Shown here piece by piece: positions 9,101 through 17,269 of a DNA stretch of 64,000 nucleotides. Every line of letters starts with the position of its first letter. The first letter of the stretch is position 1. Both the position numbers and the translations under genes were made by a program. The notes under the pieces are model-generated. The model searched no databases. It had not been told where the DNA came from and was given only the letters and a program-made list of their open reading frames with translations. The stretch comes from an uncultured Prevotellaceae bacterium (GTDB lineage Bacteria; Bacteroidota; Bacteroidia; Bacteroidales; Muribaculaceae), in assembly GCA_947302275.1 (NCBI GenBank), contig CAMYUW010000003.1, forward strand, positions 1 to 64,000, read 5' to 3'.

Positions 9101-10376
9101 ACCCTCGGTTGATTACGCTCAGCGTCCGCTGGAAGGTCCGATTACCGTCTATATCTTCCGTACCGGATCGGCCATCCCCTTGATGACATTTGAGAACGTG
9201 GAACCTGGTCAGCACATCGAGTGGGCTGACGAGCAACCCATGCACGGCAGCAACTCCTATGTCATCGTTGCCGAGAACGAGTACGGCCGCGGTAAGGCTA
9301 CGACCGTTGATATCTTTGCTGGCGTTGACATTCCCGCAGCCGTTGAGAACTTCTGGATCCGCGGCAACGAAGACAACCAGAAGGCCGTCCTCACCTGGGA
9401 CGCTCCGTCGGAGGTAGGTGTCAATGGCGGCGTTGTTGACGAATCACTGGAGTACATCATCGTCGAGTATAATCCCAATGGCACGACTCCCGAGGAGCAG
9501 GTAATCGTCATCGGCTCAACCACCGAGACCACCTTTACCGTTGACCGCGAACCGACCGACGAAATGATAATGTACTACTATGGTGTTATCACCTCGACCT
9601 CGGCTGGCGTGGGACAAGCTGTCCTGGATGACATTATCCTGGGTCAACTGAAGCCCGTTCCCTTCTATGAGCCATTTGAGAACGGCATCCTCTCAACCAC
9701 TGGTTGGATGACCGAGGGTGATGTGGCCAACTACGGCACCGTCTGGAACATTCTTAACGACAACGACGAGATGACCTCTCAAGATGGCGACAACGGCTAT
9801 GCCCTGTGCTACAACGGTAACTACTACAGTAGCTATCACTGGGCAGACCTTGTTTCACCCAAGGTGAAATTTGAGGCCGACAAGGAGTACACGCTCTCGT
9901 TCTGGGTTTACATGGGATATAGCTCCAGTGCGGATGTCATGCCCACCCTGGTAGTATCGCAGAGCATGGACGATAACCCCTACGAGGAACTCTTGACCAT
10001 CGACGTTACCGCAGGCAATGGCGAGTGGACGCTGTTCGAGATTCCGATGACTGGCGCCCAGTTAGCCAACTACGGCAAGGTAAGCTTCCGCGGCTACATG
10101 AGCATGATGAGCGAGCGCATCTGGCTCGACAACATCAGCATCACTGCCAAGGAAATCTCCAGCAGTGTGGATGAGTTGGCAGCCAAGCAGCAAATTACGG
10201 CCGTCAAGGGCGGCATCAGCATCGAGGGCTTCGAGGGTCAGCAAGTGCGCGTATTCACCGTCGATGGCCGCCAGGTTGATGCCTTCGTGGCCGATGGTCA
10301 CCGCAGCCTGTCGATGTCACCCGGCATCTACATCGTCACTGTGGGCAAGCAAGCCTACAAGGTGAGCGTCAAGTAA
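6186..10376 (+). CDS. Large secreted protein with FN3-like and choice-of-anchor J modules, type IX-style C-terminus
   Basis: 1396 residues. A signal peptide (MKKTRILLAVLALVSFMASA) leads into a segment resembling a beta-propeller/adhesin head, then repeating FN3-like units (APAAISDLAFTFDG..., LPVTNVNFTVENG, APAEVTNLTITPD, SAFAPYSVENLVAEHD) alternating with choice-of-anchor J/cleaved-adhesin modules marked by APYFDDFSDP, APYTNTFDTED and VPFYEPFENG. The last 70 residues (VDELAAKQ...GQQVRVFTVDGRQV...GIYIVTVGKQAYKVSVK) look like a type A type IX secretion sorting domain. Inferred to be exported and surface-attached; ligand unknown. Monocistronic. Confidence 0.88.
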   Translation: MKKTRILLAVLALVSFMASAGEQSTTYTPAPKPVKQVVQTPQRAKMLSSREALSRKKAPSADQFQGLTMYVNLTNSNEWAGYGIGSVPYGIYSYTIGDGNGFQAHATDLRYNFMASAMGRDQLVGARPMEIFGSLNGVEYNGLSRTDFHEMWSQVYEQVDFSFIPSVMAYDVTSDVIYSIQYNSDLTGLNMAKWNPETRLFETYCPWPNNFQPLTLGFTPNGDMYCVGADGEFYTLDKADGMARQLFTLDAAPTLYVQGMGYEPHSGCFVWMAVTQQGTGIYAINPYDGSMSLIEELYNNEQAPTVFFEGNQAPDQAPAAISDLAFTFDGASTGGNITFTVPTTTYNGSPLTGNVNMSVWLDGEPIATYVSVAAGSQQSFSQEVSNDNHYVYVLLENEAGYSPVNCLYIYAGYDTPLPVTNVNFTVENGVSHLTWDAPAGGVNGGYLENVTYNVVRMPGNVLVAEGLSECEFSETLPTKMERYYYIVTPFNADGKRGDDAVSNAILTGSAFQAPYFDDFSDPSTRDLWTIVNANNDASQWGSEYTWQFNDYNGCWGIYTGPYNMGDDQESCDDYLISPGIEIEQGISYALIVNMRNTFANYKERVSLMVGTDPNDVSTFQVLASDEAYDVDGTLADWEADFQMEESGTYYFAVRVYTHREDNASGIFVYSMALNKLGKNEAPAEVTNLTITPDEDGEMVADVTFTVPTTTLNGEELTNPLTANVYRDGSETAVAQFPVMVGENALWTDNTVEGVGVHTYTVGISNESGEGKRVSAEAFIGVYTAPYTNTFDTEDDARFFVTVNDSSIYSTNEYRWLWYSYNQNLALGGYGYFVQHPVEKIWLYMPAIKLEKDMVYTYAFNWTYSSYNQTCPGYAGIGMAPDSTAQTIYPEQLPFTNYGEKVLVENEVIATETGKYYPSVLMVADVASSYISPSIDDISITLVGSAFAPYSVENLVAEHDKTGMLKVNFDFNAPSVDYAQRPLEGPITVYIFRTGSAIPLMTFENVEPGQHIEWADEQPMHGSNSYVIVAENEYGRGKATTVDIFAGVDIPAAVENFWIRGNEDNQKAVLTWDAPSEVGVNGGVVDESLEYIIVEYNPNGTTPEEQVIVIGSTTETTFTVDREPTDEMIMYYYGVITSTSAGVGQAVLDDIILGQLKPVPFYEPFENGILSTTGWMTEGDVANYGTVWNILNDNDEMTSQDGDNGYALCYNGNYYSSYHWADLVSPKVKFEADKEYTLSFWVYMGYSSSADVMPTLVVSQSMDDNPYEELLTIDVTAGNGEWTLFEIPMTGAQLANYGKVSFRGYMSMMSERIWLDNISITAKEISSSVDELAAKQQITAVKGGISIEGFEGQQVRVFTVDGRQVDAFVADGHRSLSMSPGIYIVTVGKQAYKVSVK

Positions 10377-10400
10377 CTACTCAAAGTTTAGACTTTATCT

Positions 10401-10435
10401 CAAGGGTTGGGCGCCTGAACGGCACTCAACCCTTG
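10401..10435. terminator. Hairpin between convergent genes
   Basis: CAAGGGTTG (10401-10409) pairs with CAACCCTTG (10427-10435). It lies between the stop of the 6186 gene and the stop of the minus-strand membrane gene, so may serve both. Confidence 0.65.
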
Positions 10436-10456
10436 TTGATAAATATTAGCAGACAA

Positions 10457-11716
10457 TTATCGTTTACAGAAGTAGGTTTTCAGCTTGCTGAAGTCAATGT
10501 TCTGATACAGGAAACACAGACTGGAGAACCAGCAAACCAGCAAGGCACGCATGGTGATGAAAAAATGAGTGTAGGAATGATGCGCAACCACGAAATACCA
10601 TAGCGGTGTCAACATAGCGACAAACAGCAATACGGAATAGTTCTTCAGAACATTGCGACCTTTTGAGAAAATGATAGCAGGTATCGCCAGCACAGCTACG
10701 ATGCCCCATCGCATCAGACCATTGGCCGACATGAGGGACCATCTGGACAGGAACAAGTCAAGCATCTTCTTCCAGAACGCCTGCACCGGTTCAGTATCTT
10801 GACCGATGGTATGAATCTGTACAAACAGCGTCACTTCTTCCAGGGGATTATAGCCTGCCAACAGATAGGCCATAACCCATTTGGATGCCCACATTAGGCT
10901 GTAGCCCGCGAGCCAAGCCAAGCACAGTGCAAATACCGCCCGCATCCGGCAAAGCCTTTCATCCTTGAGCACCATGATAGTCAAGGGTACGCCCAGAGTC
11001 ATGACGGGTGTGGTAAAGAAATCCAGGAACGAAGTTACAGCCCCGATTGCAAAGAAGCAAAGCACTAAACGATGCCATGTGGCACTCAACCAGCCGAAGC
11101 CCAACAATGCGATTACGCTCACAAGCGTGATATAATAGCACGTCGAGAATTGCAGCGACCAGGGCAACACCCCCGAGTGTACCATGAACATCGACACGGC
11201 AAAACAAATGGGAATACCCAGGGACAGCCGGCGTGCCATCAGGGTCAGCGCCGTGATGAGCAATATGGCCAGCATGATGCCGTTCAGCACGCGAATCTTG
11301 CCATAATCCATCAGCGCGAGCAGGGGACGTAAGAACACCTGATATCCGTGCCAGTATTTGCCATATTCGGTCGGTTCGAGAGTCATCTTGCCGTCGGCAA
11401 GATGACTCATCGTGACAACCATGTTGGCATCATCGCGATAACGGTAATTGCGCATGGCGGCATCAACAGGATGGGATGCGTCAGCACAATAGGCGACATT
11501 GAGCATGTAGCAGTCGGTAAAATTATCTACCAGCACGCTGCCGTCCAGCGACGTCTTGTCAGGATAAACGCCTTCTGCGGTAAAAATCTTCACCGAACTC
11601 TTGAACTGGGGCTCAATGGCATCGCGTGGAATGAGATGTACAGCAATCACCAGCACCGTGAACAAGGCAAGCAGCACAAGGTGAAGAAGGACTATGGAAG
11701 GTATCAGTTTTTTCAT
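10457..11716 (-). CDS. Polytopic membrane protein of unknown function (GT-C-like topology)
   Basis: 419 residues with an N-terminal helix, a large extracytoplasmic loop (about residues 30-135, FKSSVKIFTAEGVYPD...KYWHGYQVFLRPLLALMDYGK), then eight or more hydrophobic segments. One helix, a big first periplasmic loop and a helical bundle is the layout of GT-C glycosyltransferases and related lipid-linked-sugar enzymes, but I see no diagnostic motif and do not assign a reaction. The downstream end converges on the secreted-protein gene; upstream, 24 nt separate it from the DUF4294 gene on the same strand, suggesting co-transcription. Confidence 0.75.
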   Translation of the reverse strand: MKKLIPSIVLLHLVLLALFTVLVIAVHLIPRDAIEPQFKSSVKIFTAEGVYPDKTSLDGSVLVDNFTDCYMLNVAYCADASHPVDAAMRNYRYRDDANMVVTMSHLADGKMTLEPTEYGKYWHGYQVFLRPLLALMDYGKIRVLNGIMLAILLITALTLMARRLSLGIPICFAVSMFMVHSGVLPWSLQFSTCYYITLVSVIALLGFGWLSATWHRLVLCFFAIGAVTSFLDFFTTPVMTLGVPLTIMVLKDERLCRMRAVFALCLAWLAGYSLMWASKWVMAYLLAGYNPLEEVTLFVQIHTIGQDTEPVQAFWKKMLDLFLSRWSLMSANGLMRWGIVAVLAIPAIIFSKGRNVLKNYSVLLFVAMLTPLWYFVVAHHSYTHFFITMRALLVCWFSSLCFLYQNIDFSKLKTYFCKR

Positions 11717-11740
11717 AACGCCTGGTCAGCTAGGGATAGG

Positions 11741-12397
11741 TCACAATGCGCCTTGCTCGATGCGGACACAGATGCGCTCGATCATGGCATCATTCTTATC
11801 CTTTCCCGGATGGTAACCCGCTTTTAGACTGGCTCCAAAGAATTTGCTGAACGTTTGCCAGAACCCGGCGCGGAACTTGCCCAGAAAGGCTTTCAGGATG
11901 CTGTAGCTGCTCTGATTGGTCTCGCGATTGATTAGTTTAATCAGCATCTTGCCTTGACCCTTGGTCATTTTCTTCATCTGCGGTTTGTACTGGTTAAACA
12001 GCTCTTTCTCAAAGCGCTTGAGATAGGCCTGTTTCTGCTTTTCGGTCTGGTAGGTATCTATATACTCATAGGTCTCCAGCAGCGTGTTGCTGATGAGTTT
12101 GGCATAGGGGAGCGTCTTCTTGATGTCACGCACGGTCTTCCAGTAGTATTTCTCTTCTGCCTTGTTGCGGAAACGCTCTCGCGGATAGATGATGATGGGA
12201 TTAAAGACAATCATCGCCAGCGTGTCGCCAGTCGATGGCTCGATGAAGTGGTAGTAACCAGCAAATGTCTTCTGCAGCACCGAGGGCAACTCGATGTTGT
12301 CGAGCGGGTCATCCACAGCAGGGGCAGCGTGCGCCTGTACACCCGTTAATGCCGTCATGGCCACGGCGATAGCCAATATGAGGAATAGTCGTTTCAT
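11741..12397 (-). CDS. DUF4294 family exported protein
   Basis: Start set at the internal ATG 12397 (MKRLFLILAIAVAMTALTG), which gives a clean signal peptide; the longer ORF start adds a non-signal extension and would lie across a promoter-like TACTTTTG that ends about 10 nt before this ATG. The mature part carries the DUF4294 pattern: YPRERFRNKAEEKYYWKTVRDIKKTLPYAKL, then YLKRFEKELFNQYKPQMKKMTKGQGKMLIKLINRETNQSSY. 218 residues. Conserved in Bacteroidetes, function not known. Probably transcribed together with the membrane protein gene 24 nt downstream. Confidence 0.85.
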   Translation of the reverse strand: MKRLFLILAIAVAMTALTGVQAHAAPAVDDPLDNIELPSVLQKTFAGYYHFIEPSTGDTLAMIVFNPIIIYPRERFRNKAEEKYYWKTVRDIKKTLPYAKLISNTLLETYEYIDTYQTEKQKQAYLKRFEKELFNQYKPQMKKMTKGQGKMLIKLINRETNQSSYSILKAFLGKFRAGFWQTFSKFFGASLKAGYHPGKDKNDAMIERICVRIEQGAL

Positions 12398-12507
12398 CTG
12401 CGCGCGGCAAAAGTAGAACAAAGAAATGAATCCCAGCAAGTTTTTTAATATTTTTTAGATTATTAGGCGTGCCAACACGTTTTTTAACGACAAAGAACGC
12501 CCGAAGC

Positions 12508-13839
12508 TTACCGTAACGACCTAAAGAAATGGATAATCAAGGGTACGGCAAGGAGGAAGGCGAGCACGTCGCAGACGGCCTGGCAGATTTCCACACCTTT
12601 GAGGCCCAACCAATGAGGGAGAATGAGGATCAAGGGTATGAAGAAGATGCCGTTACGGGCAGCGGCGAGGATGTTGGCCGACAGGCTTTGGCCACTGGTC
12701 TGCAAGGTCATGTTGCAAACGGTGACCACCGCCGCCATGGGCAGGGCGACGAGTTGCCAGCGCAGGGCGACGGCGCCCACGGCAACAACCTCGGGGTCAT
12801 CGCGCAGGATATCCACCAGTTCCTCGGCAAACACGTAGGCAGGACCACACATCACAAACAGCACGGCCAAGTCGAGCAGAATGGTGAAATAAAAACCTTT
12901 GAGCAATCGCTTGTACAGGCCAGCGCCATAATTGAATCCACAGAAGGGCTGATAGCCCTGGCCGATGCCGATGATAATGGCAAAGATGATGAAGGCAAGC
13001 CTCGACACGATGGACATGCCGGCAATGGCCGCGTCGCCATACACGCCCGCCGCCACGTTGAGCATCAGGGTGGCGATGCTGGCGAGGGCCTGACGCGTGA
13101 GCGACGGCGTGCCGCCCTTGAGGATTTCTTGCTGGAAATGCCACTTGCGGGAGGATTGTGACAACTGGATGGGGATGTTCTCGCCCCGACGTGACATCAC
13201 CCACAAGACGATGAAACCGAACAACTGGCTCAGCACCGTGCCGATGGCGGTGCCCAAGATGCCCAGTCCAAAGGTGAACATGAACAACGGCACGAGCACC
13301 ACATTGAGCACAGCGCCCGATATCATGCCATACATCGCCTGGGTGGCGTTGCCCTGAAAACGCATCTGGTTGTTGATGACCATTGACGCGGTCATCAAAG
13401 GCGCGCCCAGCAGAATGACGCCCATGAACTGCATGGTGTAGGGCAGAATGGTGGGCGTGGAACCGAGGGCGATGGATAAGGGTTTAAGGAAAATCAGGCC
13501 CAGCACGGTAATGACCAAGCCGCAGATGATGCTGCCGACAAACGAGGTGGCGGCCATCTGACGAGCTTCGTCAAGGCGGCGTGCCCCCAAGTGCCGCGAC
13601 ATATAAGTGCCCGACCCTTGTCCAAACATGAAACCGATGGATTGGATAATCGCCATGACGGGGAACACCACGCCGACGGCGGCCGTTGCCTGGGTGTTGA
13701 TCAAGCCTACAAAATAGGTGTCCACCAGGTTATAGATGCTCGTGACAAGCATACTGATGACCGTAGGCACAGCCATCGCAGGAATTACGCGACGAACGGG
13801 TGCCGTGGTCAGGAACGTATAGTTGTCTTGCTTACGCAT
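12508..13839 (-). CDS. MATE family multidrug/metabolite efflux transporter
   Basis: 443 residues from the ATG at 13839 (MRKQDNYTFLTTAPVRRVI). Twelve hydrophobic segments in two six-helix halves; landmarks VPTVISMLVTSIYNLVDTYFVG and VGVVFPVMAIIQSIGFMFGQGSG in the first half, FCGFNYGAGLYKR in the second (GYQPFCGFNYGA is a MATE hallmark). It is a cation-coupled antiporter in the inner membrane; the substrate cannot be read. The earlier ORF start (13869) overlaps a TACCTTTG -7 box, so the internal ATG is preferred. Confidence 0.92.
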   Translation of the reverse strand: MRKQDNYTFLTTAPVRRVIPAMAVPTVISMLVTSIYNLVDTYFVGLINTQATAAVGVVFPVMAIIQSIGFMFGQGSGTYMSRHLGARRLDEARQMAATSFVGSIICGLVITVLGLIFLKPLSIALGSTPTILPYTMQFMGVILLGAPLMTASMVINNQMRFQGNATQAMYGMISGAVLNVVLVPLFMFTFGLGILGTAIGTVLSQLFGFIVLWVMSRRGENIPIQLSQSSRKWHFQQEILKGGTPSLTRQALASIATLMLNVAAGVYGDAAIAGMSIVSRLAFIIFAIIIGIGQGYQPFCGFNYGAGLYKRLLKGFYFTILLDLAVLFVMCGPAYVFAEELVDILRDDPEVVAVGAVALRWQLVALPMAAVVTVCNMTLQTSGQSLSANILAAARNGIFFIPLILILPHWLGLKGVEICQAVCDVLAFLLAVPLIIHFFRSLR

Positions 13840-13866
13840 CGAGGCGGTCTTACTTTTTTGAGGGTG

Positions 13867-13874
13867 CAAAGGTA
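13867..13874 (-). promoter_or_regulatory. Promoter -7 box of the MATE gene
   Basis: TACCTTTG on the minus strand, 28 bp upstream of the chosen ATG at 13839. It rules out the longer ORF start. Confidence 0.6.
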
Positions 13875-13973
13875 CAAAAAAACTTGCCTAAATGCTGATT
13901 TGAAGACAAGAAATTCAATCCAGGCATCCGAACACTTCATCAAAAACTACGAATTACGCGAATTTAACTAATT

Positions 13974-14190
13974 GGCATCCGCATTCAATTATTACGAATT
14001 TGACTGACGCACGCTAGGAGACGCAAAATTTTGCGTCTCTACAGGGCTTCAGGCTAAAAATTGTTCAAGTTGTTTAAGTTGTTTTTTAATTGAAAACAAG
14101 AAGTACAAGATGTGCAATTTATTGATTATTAAATAATTATATTGTATTTGTTGTATTTATTGTCTTCCTTTTTTACAGTGTGCGGAAGCC
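13974..14190. repeat. Composite dispersed repeat bounded by GGCATCCGCA, copy 1
   Basis: Outer inverted ends GGCATCCGCA (from 13974) and TGCGGAAGCC (to 14190) enclose an AT-rich palindromic core (14093-14169) whose right arm TTGTATTTGTTGTATTTATT is shared with copies at 25532, 31094 and 62118. It also contains the hairpin GAGACGCAAA/TTTGCGTCTC (14018-14039). About 85 bp to the left (13890-13973) is shared, in inverse orientation, with 31243-31325. No gene lies in 13870-14208. Confidence 0.75.
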
Positions 14191-14208
14191 AACTAAGGGA
14201 CTAGAGAC

Positions 14209-14916
14209 TCACAGTATTGTTTTCTGGTTATCGTGGTCAAGTTGCAGGAGCCAGTTGATGCCCTTGACGACGCGCAGGGGCGGATTCTTGAAGTGGTTGC
14301 CGGGGTTGAGTTCAAATTTGGAGGGGATGCCACGCTCGGCCAGTAGGTCAGCCATGGCACGGGTGCGCTCGCCGACGGTTTGCAGCACGGCATTGCGCGC
14401 CGTGCTCTCCTGCTCGCCCACCGAGAGGTAGGCACCCTGCAAGGGCGCTACCAGTTGGTGCTCATGGGCATACTCCAGCCAACCAGGATACCACATCGAG
14501 CCCGAGGCCGACAGGATGCGCGTGAACAAGTCGGTCTGAAAAGCCGTCCATACGGCGAACAGGCCCGCCAGTGAATAGCCTGCCAGGCAACGCCACGCGG
14601 GTGGCGCGTCAAGCAGTCGCTCGACCTGGGGCACGACCTCACCTGTGAGTAATGGTAGCAGTTCAGGAGCGCCACCCGTGAAGCGGTCATCCCGTGAAAC
14701 GACAGTCTCCACCGCCCACGGCGACAATTCCTGATTCCAATGCAGGCCACTGATGGTCACCAAATTAAACCCGCTGCAATCCACCTGCTTGCAGGCATCC
14801 AGCAGCAACTGCCCATTCTCATGATAATCAATCGAATAGACCAGCGGTGCACTGCCCTGCACCAACTGATACAGGCACACCCTGCGGTGACCAAATTGTA
14901 ATTCCTTGATTTCCAT
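14209..14916 (-). CDS. Alpha/beta-hydrolase of the putative esterase (esterase D/BesA-like) family
   Basis: 235 residues. The nucleophile elbow is GYSLAG (about residue 114) after WRCLAGYSLAGLFAVW; a late His in NPGNHFKNPP is the likely catalytic base. The N-terminal part (PLVYSIDYHENGQLLLDACK...NLVTISGLHWNQELSPW) matches the family layout of siderophore or acyl-ester hydrolases. No signal peptide, so cytosolic. A -7 box TAATTTTG (14922-14929) sits only 5 nt before the ATG, suggesting a leaderless or nearly leaderless transcript. Substrate unknown. Confidence 0.85.
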   Translation of the reverse strand: MEIKELQFGHRRVCLYQLVQGSAPLVYSIDYHENGQLLLDACKQVDCSGFNLVTISGLHWNQELSPWAVETVVSRDDRFTGGAPELLPLLTGEVVPQVERLLDAPPAWRCLAGYSLAGLFAVWTAFQTDLFTRILSASGSMWYPGWLEYAHEHQLVAPLQGAYLSVGEQESTARNAVLQTVGERTRAMADLLAERGIPSKFELNPGNHFKNPPLRVVKGINWLLQLDHDNQKTIL

Positions 14917-14921
14917 TATCG

Positions 14922-14929
14922 CAAAATTA
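14922..14929 (-). promoter_or_regulatory. -7 box 5 nt from the esterase ATG
   Basis: TAATTTTG on the minus strand with only CGATA before the ATG at 14916. Transcription would start at or beside the start codon. Confidence 0.5.
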
Positions 14930-14976
14930 CAAAATAATCGCTACCTTTGCCGTAAAGAACACAGTTTTTTCGTGCT

Positions 14977-15090
14977 ATGACAATACACATTAAACAACTT
15001 CCCTGGTGGAAATGGACCCTGCTGCTGATTGGCACCATTGTGCTTGCCTTAATCGGTTATGCCGATATGCCTAATCATCACCCACGCTAA
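14977..15090 (+). CDS. Small single-helix membrane protein (37 aa), too short for the ORF track
   Basis: ATG at 14977 to TAA at 15090 encodes a basic, Trp-rich N-terminus (IKQLPWWKW), one hydrophobic helix (TLLLIGTIVLALIGYA) and a short polar tail. A -7 box TACCTTTG lies at 14942-14949. It is 54 nt upstream of the threonine/serine exporter gene on the same strand and may be co-transcribed with it. No family recognised; real-gene status rests on promoter, topology and context only. Confidence 0.45.
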   Translation: MTIHIKQLPWWKWTLLLIGTIVLALIGYADMPNHHPR

Positions 15091-15144
15091 GGCGCCAAAC
15101 ATAATGCATAAATGATCAAACAAAATTGAAAACCCATTATAATA

Positions 15145-16419
15145 ATGACCAAACAAGCTGACTTTACCGAAGTGCTGGACGTAGCCGCGAAGGCGGGACA
15201 CATCCTACTGGAGAACGGAGCAGAAATCTCACGCGTGGAGGATATCATGAGCCGTATCGCATCACATTATGGTGTGGATTCGGGCAACTTCTATGTGCTC
15301 TCAAACGGCATATTCACCACAGGTCATGCCAATAAGGTTTCAAAGTCGGGAGGGCAGGCTTCCACCTACGCCAACGTGGAATTCATCCCCATCAAGGGCA
15401 TCCAACTGTCTAAAGTGGTAGCCGTGAACCGCCTGAGCTATGATATCGCCAATGGGAAAACAGGATTGGCCGAAGCGCGTGAACGTCTGGATAGTATCTG
15501 CTCGGCGGCGCCTAAACCGGCATGGGAACAGATTTTGGGCTCTGGAATAGGTGCAGCAGGCTTCTGTGCCGTGTTTGGCGGAGGATGGGTTGAGTGTGGG
15601 GTCGCCCTTGTCGTGGGACTGCTACTGTATGGCTTTGTGATGGGCGTGAGCAGTCGTTATTTTTCAAAGATTGTCAGCGGTGTCTGCAATGCCTTTTTGG
15701 CCACCATACTCTGCATTCTCGCATGGCGAATAGGCTCTGGCCTTAGCCTTGCCAACATCATCATTGGAGCCATCATGCCGCTGATACCTGGTGTGCCCTT
15801 TATCAATGGCGTTCGTGACCTGGCCAACTCAGACTATCTCGCCGGTTTTACACGGCTCACCGATGCGATGCTCGGTTTCTTCTGCATCGCCGTCGGAGTG
15901 TCGCTCGCTTTTATTCTTGACGGGTCTATACACAGCGGTGTGGCCAATCTCAGCATGGTGGTCAGCCCAGAGACTGCCAGCCTATTTTGGCAAGTGATTG
16001 CTGCCTTTACCGGTACAGCAGCTTTTGCACTGCTGTTCGGCATCGACCGTGAGCACTATGTGCCTGCTGGCGTGATTGGTGCCATCGGGTGGGCGCTTTA
16101 CCTGATTCTTGTGCGCCAGTTTGGTGCATCGCCCACGGGTGCCACTTTTGCGGCATCTACACTGGTCTGCATCGTGTCTCGCTTCGCTGCTATCCCCTTC
16201 CGCATTCCGGCCCAGGGATTTCTCCTTTGCGGCATCTTCCCGTTGGTGCCGGGAGCCGGCATTTTCTGGTTTACTTATTACCTTACCGACGAGCAGTTCA
16301 ACCTCTCGTTACAGAGCGGGTGGGTGGCCAGCAAAATCGCCATGGCCATTGTCTTGGGCATCATTTTGGCGATGGAACTGCCGCAGCGCCTTTTCTCCCA
16401 CAACCACATGACCCATTAA
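15145..16419 (+). CDS. Threonine/serine exporter, fused ThrE-type
   Basis: 424 residues joining the two halves that are separate in YjjP/YjjB. The N-terminal soluble domain has the ThrE signature AGHILLENGAEISRVEDIMSRIASHYGV and FIPIKGIQLSKVVAVNRLSYDIANGK; then about ten membrane helices, with GAIMPLIPGVPFINGVRDLANSDYLAGFTRL in the middle and RIPAQGFLLCGIFPLVPGAGIF in the last third. It should export threonine/serine or related small metabolites from the cytosol. Upstream neighbour is the 37-aa ORF. Confidence 0.92.
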   Translation: MTKQADFTEVLDVAAKAGHILLENGAEISRVEDIMSRIASHYGVDSGNFYVLSNGIFTTGHANKVSKSGGQASTYANVEFIPIKGIQLSKVVAVNRLSYDIANGKTGLAEARERLDSICSAAPKPAWEQILGSGIGAAGFCAVFGGGWVECGVALVVGLLLYGFVMGVSSRYFSKIVSGVCNAFLATILCILAWRIGSGLSLANIIIGAIMPLIPGVPFINGVRDLANSDYLAGFTRLTDAMLGFFCIAVGVSLAFILDGSIHSGVANLSMVVSPETASLFWQVIAAFTGTAAFALLFGIDREHYVPAGVIGAIGWALYLILVRQFGASPTGATFAASTLVCIVSRFAAIPFRIPAQGFLLCGIFPLVPGAGIFWFTYYLTDEQFNLSLQSGWVASKIAMAIVLGIILAMELPQRLFSHNHMTH

Positions 16420-16537
16420 GGCATAGTCGTTGTATTCAGAGGGAGATTTGCCAACAAAGAAAAAAACTTCAAAATCTCATTATTTCAGAGAATTATGATT
16501 TAAATTTGCAGTCAATAACAAATTAATATTACTCAAA

Positions 16538-17101
16538 ATGAAAAAGTTTTTTTATTTATGCCTATTGTTGGCCTGTGTTGGTTGCGTATCCAACACTGAT
16601 AAGGGTTCCGAAGATGCATCGAAAGAAATCACCAAGACATTTGAAGATTTCGGGTTCTCGATTGCTGCACCATGCGATTTCAAGGCTTTACCACCTGTTG
16701 AGGATGGTGATACTACTAACTATGTGTTTGAAGGAATAGAGGGCGATTACCCTAATAACGCGACTCAATTCCTTATTGTGGTTAAAAAGACTCCGAGAGT
16801 TTTTGAAGAGTTATCAGAAGCGGAGCAAAACGAGCAGATGGATAAGATCAAGACTTCAGACTTCCCGGAAGTTCCAGGTTATCCCGCAAGCTATACCAAT
16901 GTTGAGAAAGTTTCATTCTCAGACCATAAATATCCTGGTTACGTAGGTGATAACGGTTATGTAGGTATGTATAGTCGCACAGTAGAGTTCAATAAAGGTA
17001 GATACATCATCTCTCTGACAGTTATGGCCGACTCTTCTAAACAAGAGGCTGTACGTCAAAAATACGATAGATTCACCAGCAGTTTCAAAGTGATCGAATA
17101 A
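16538..17101 (+). CDS. Lipoprotein of unknown function
   Basis: 187 residues. Signal peptide with lipobox LLACVGC (Cys at about residue 16) followed by a polar linker; the mature domain has no family I can name (TFEDFGFSIAAPCDFKALPPVEDGD...). A TAAATTTG box (16501-16508) lies 30 nt before the ATG. It should be membrane-anchored at the periplasm or surface. Monocistronic. Confidence 0.75.
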   Translation: MKKFFYLCLLLACVGCVSNTDKGSEDASKEITKTFEDFGFSIAAPCDFKALPPVEDGDTTNYVFEGIEGDYPNNATQFLIVVKKTPRVFEELSEAEQNEQMDKIKTSDFPEVPGYPASYTNVEKVSFSDHKYPGYVGDNGYVGMYSRTVEFNKGRYIISLTVMADSSKQEAVRQKYDRFTSSFKVIE

Positions 17102-17240
17102 ACTCAGGACATTGTCTGTTACGCATCAAGGCGGTTACCGTGCTGATTCCCAGAGTACGATAACCGCCTTAAACTAACAATTATTACTGTCCGGAAAATT
17201 TTTCGGTTTTGTCATCATTATGACTGATCTTATCGCCCTG

Positions 17241-17260
17241 CGGGCCATAGCCCGATTTTT
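17241..17260 (+). terminator. Small hairpin with T-run
   Basis: CGGGC-CATA-GCCCG then ATTTTT. It lies 140 nt after the lipoprotein gene. A partial MITE-like end (TGTCCGGAAAATTTTTC near 17189) sits just before it. Confidence 0.6.
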
Positions 17261-17269
17261 ATTAATTGA

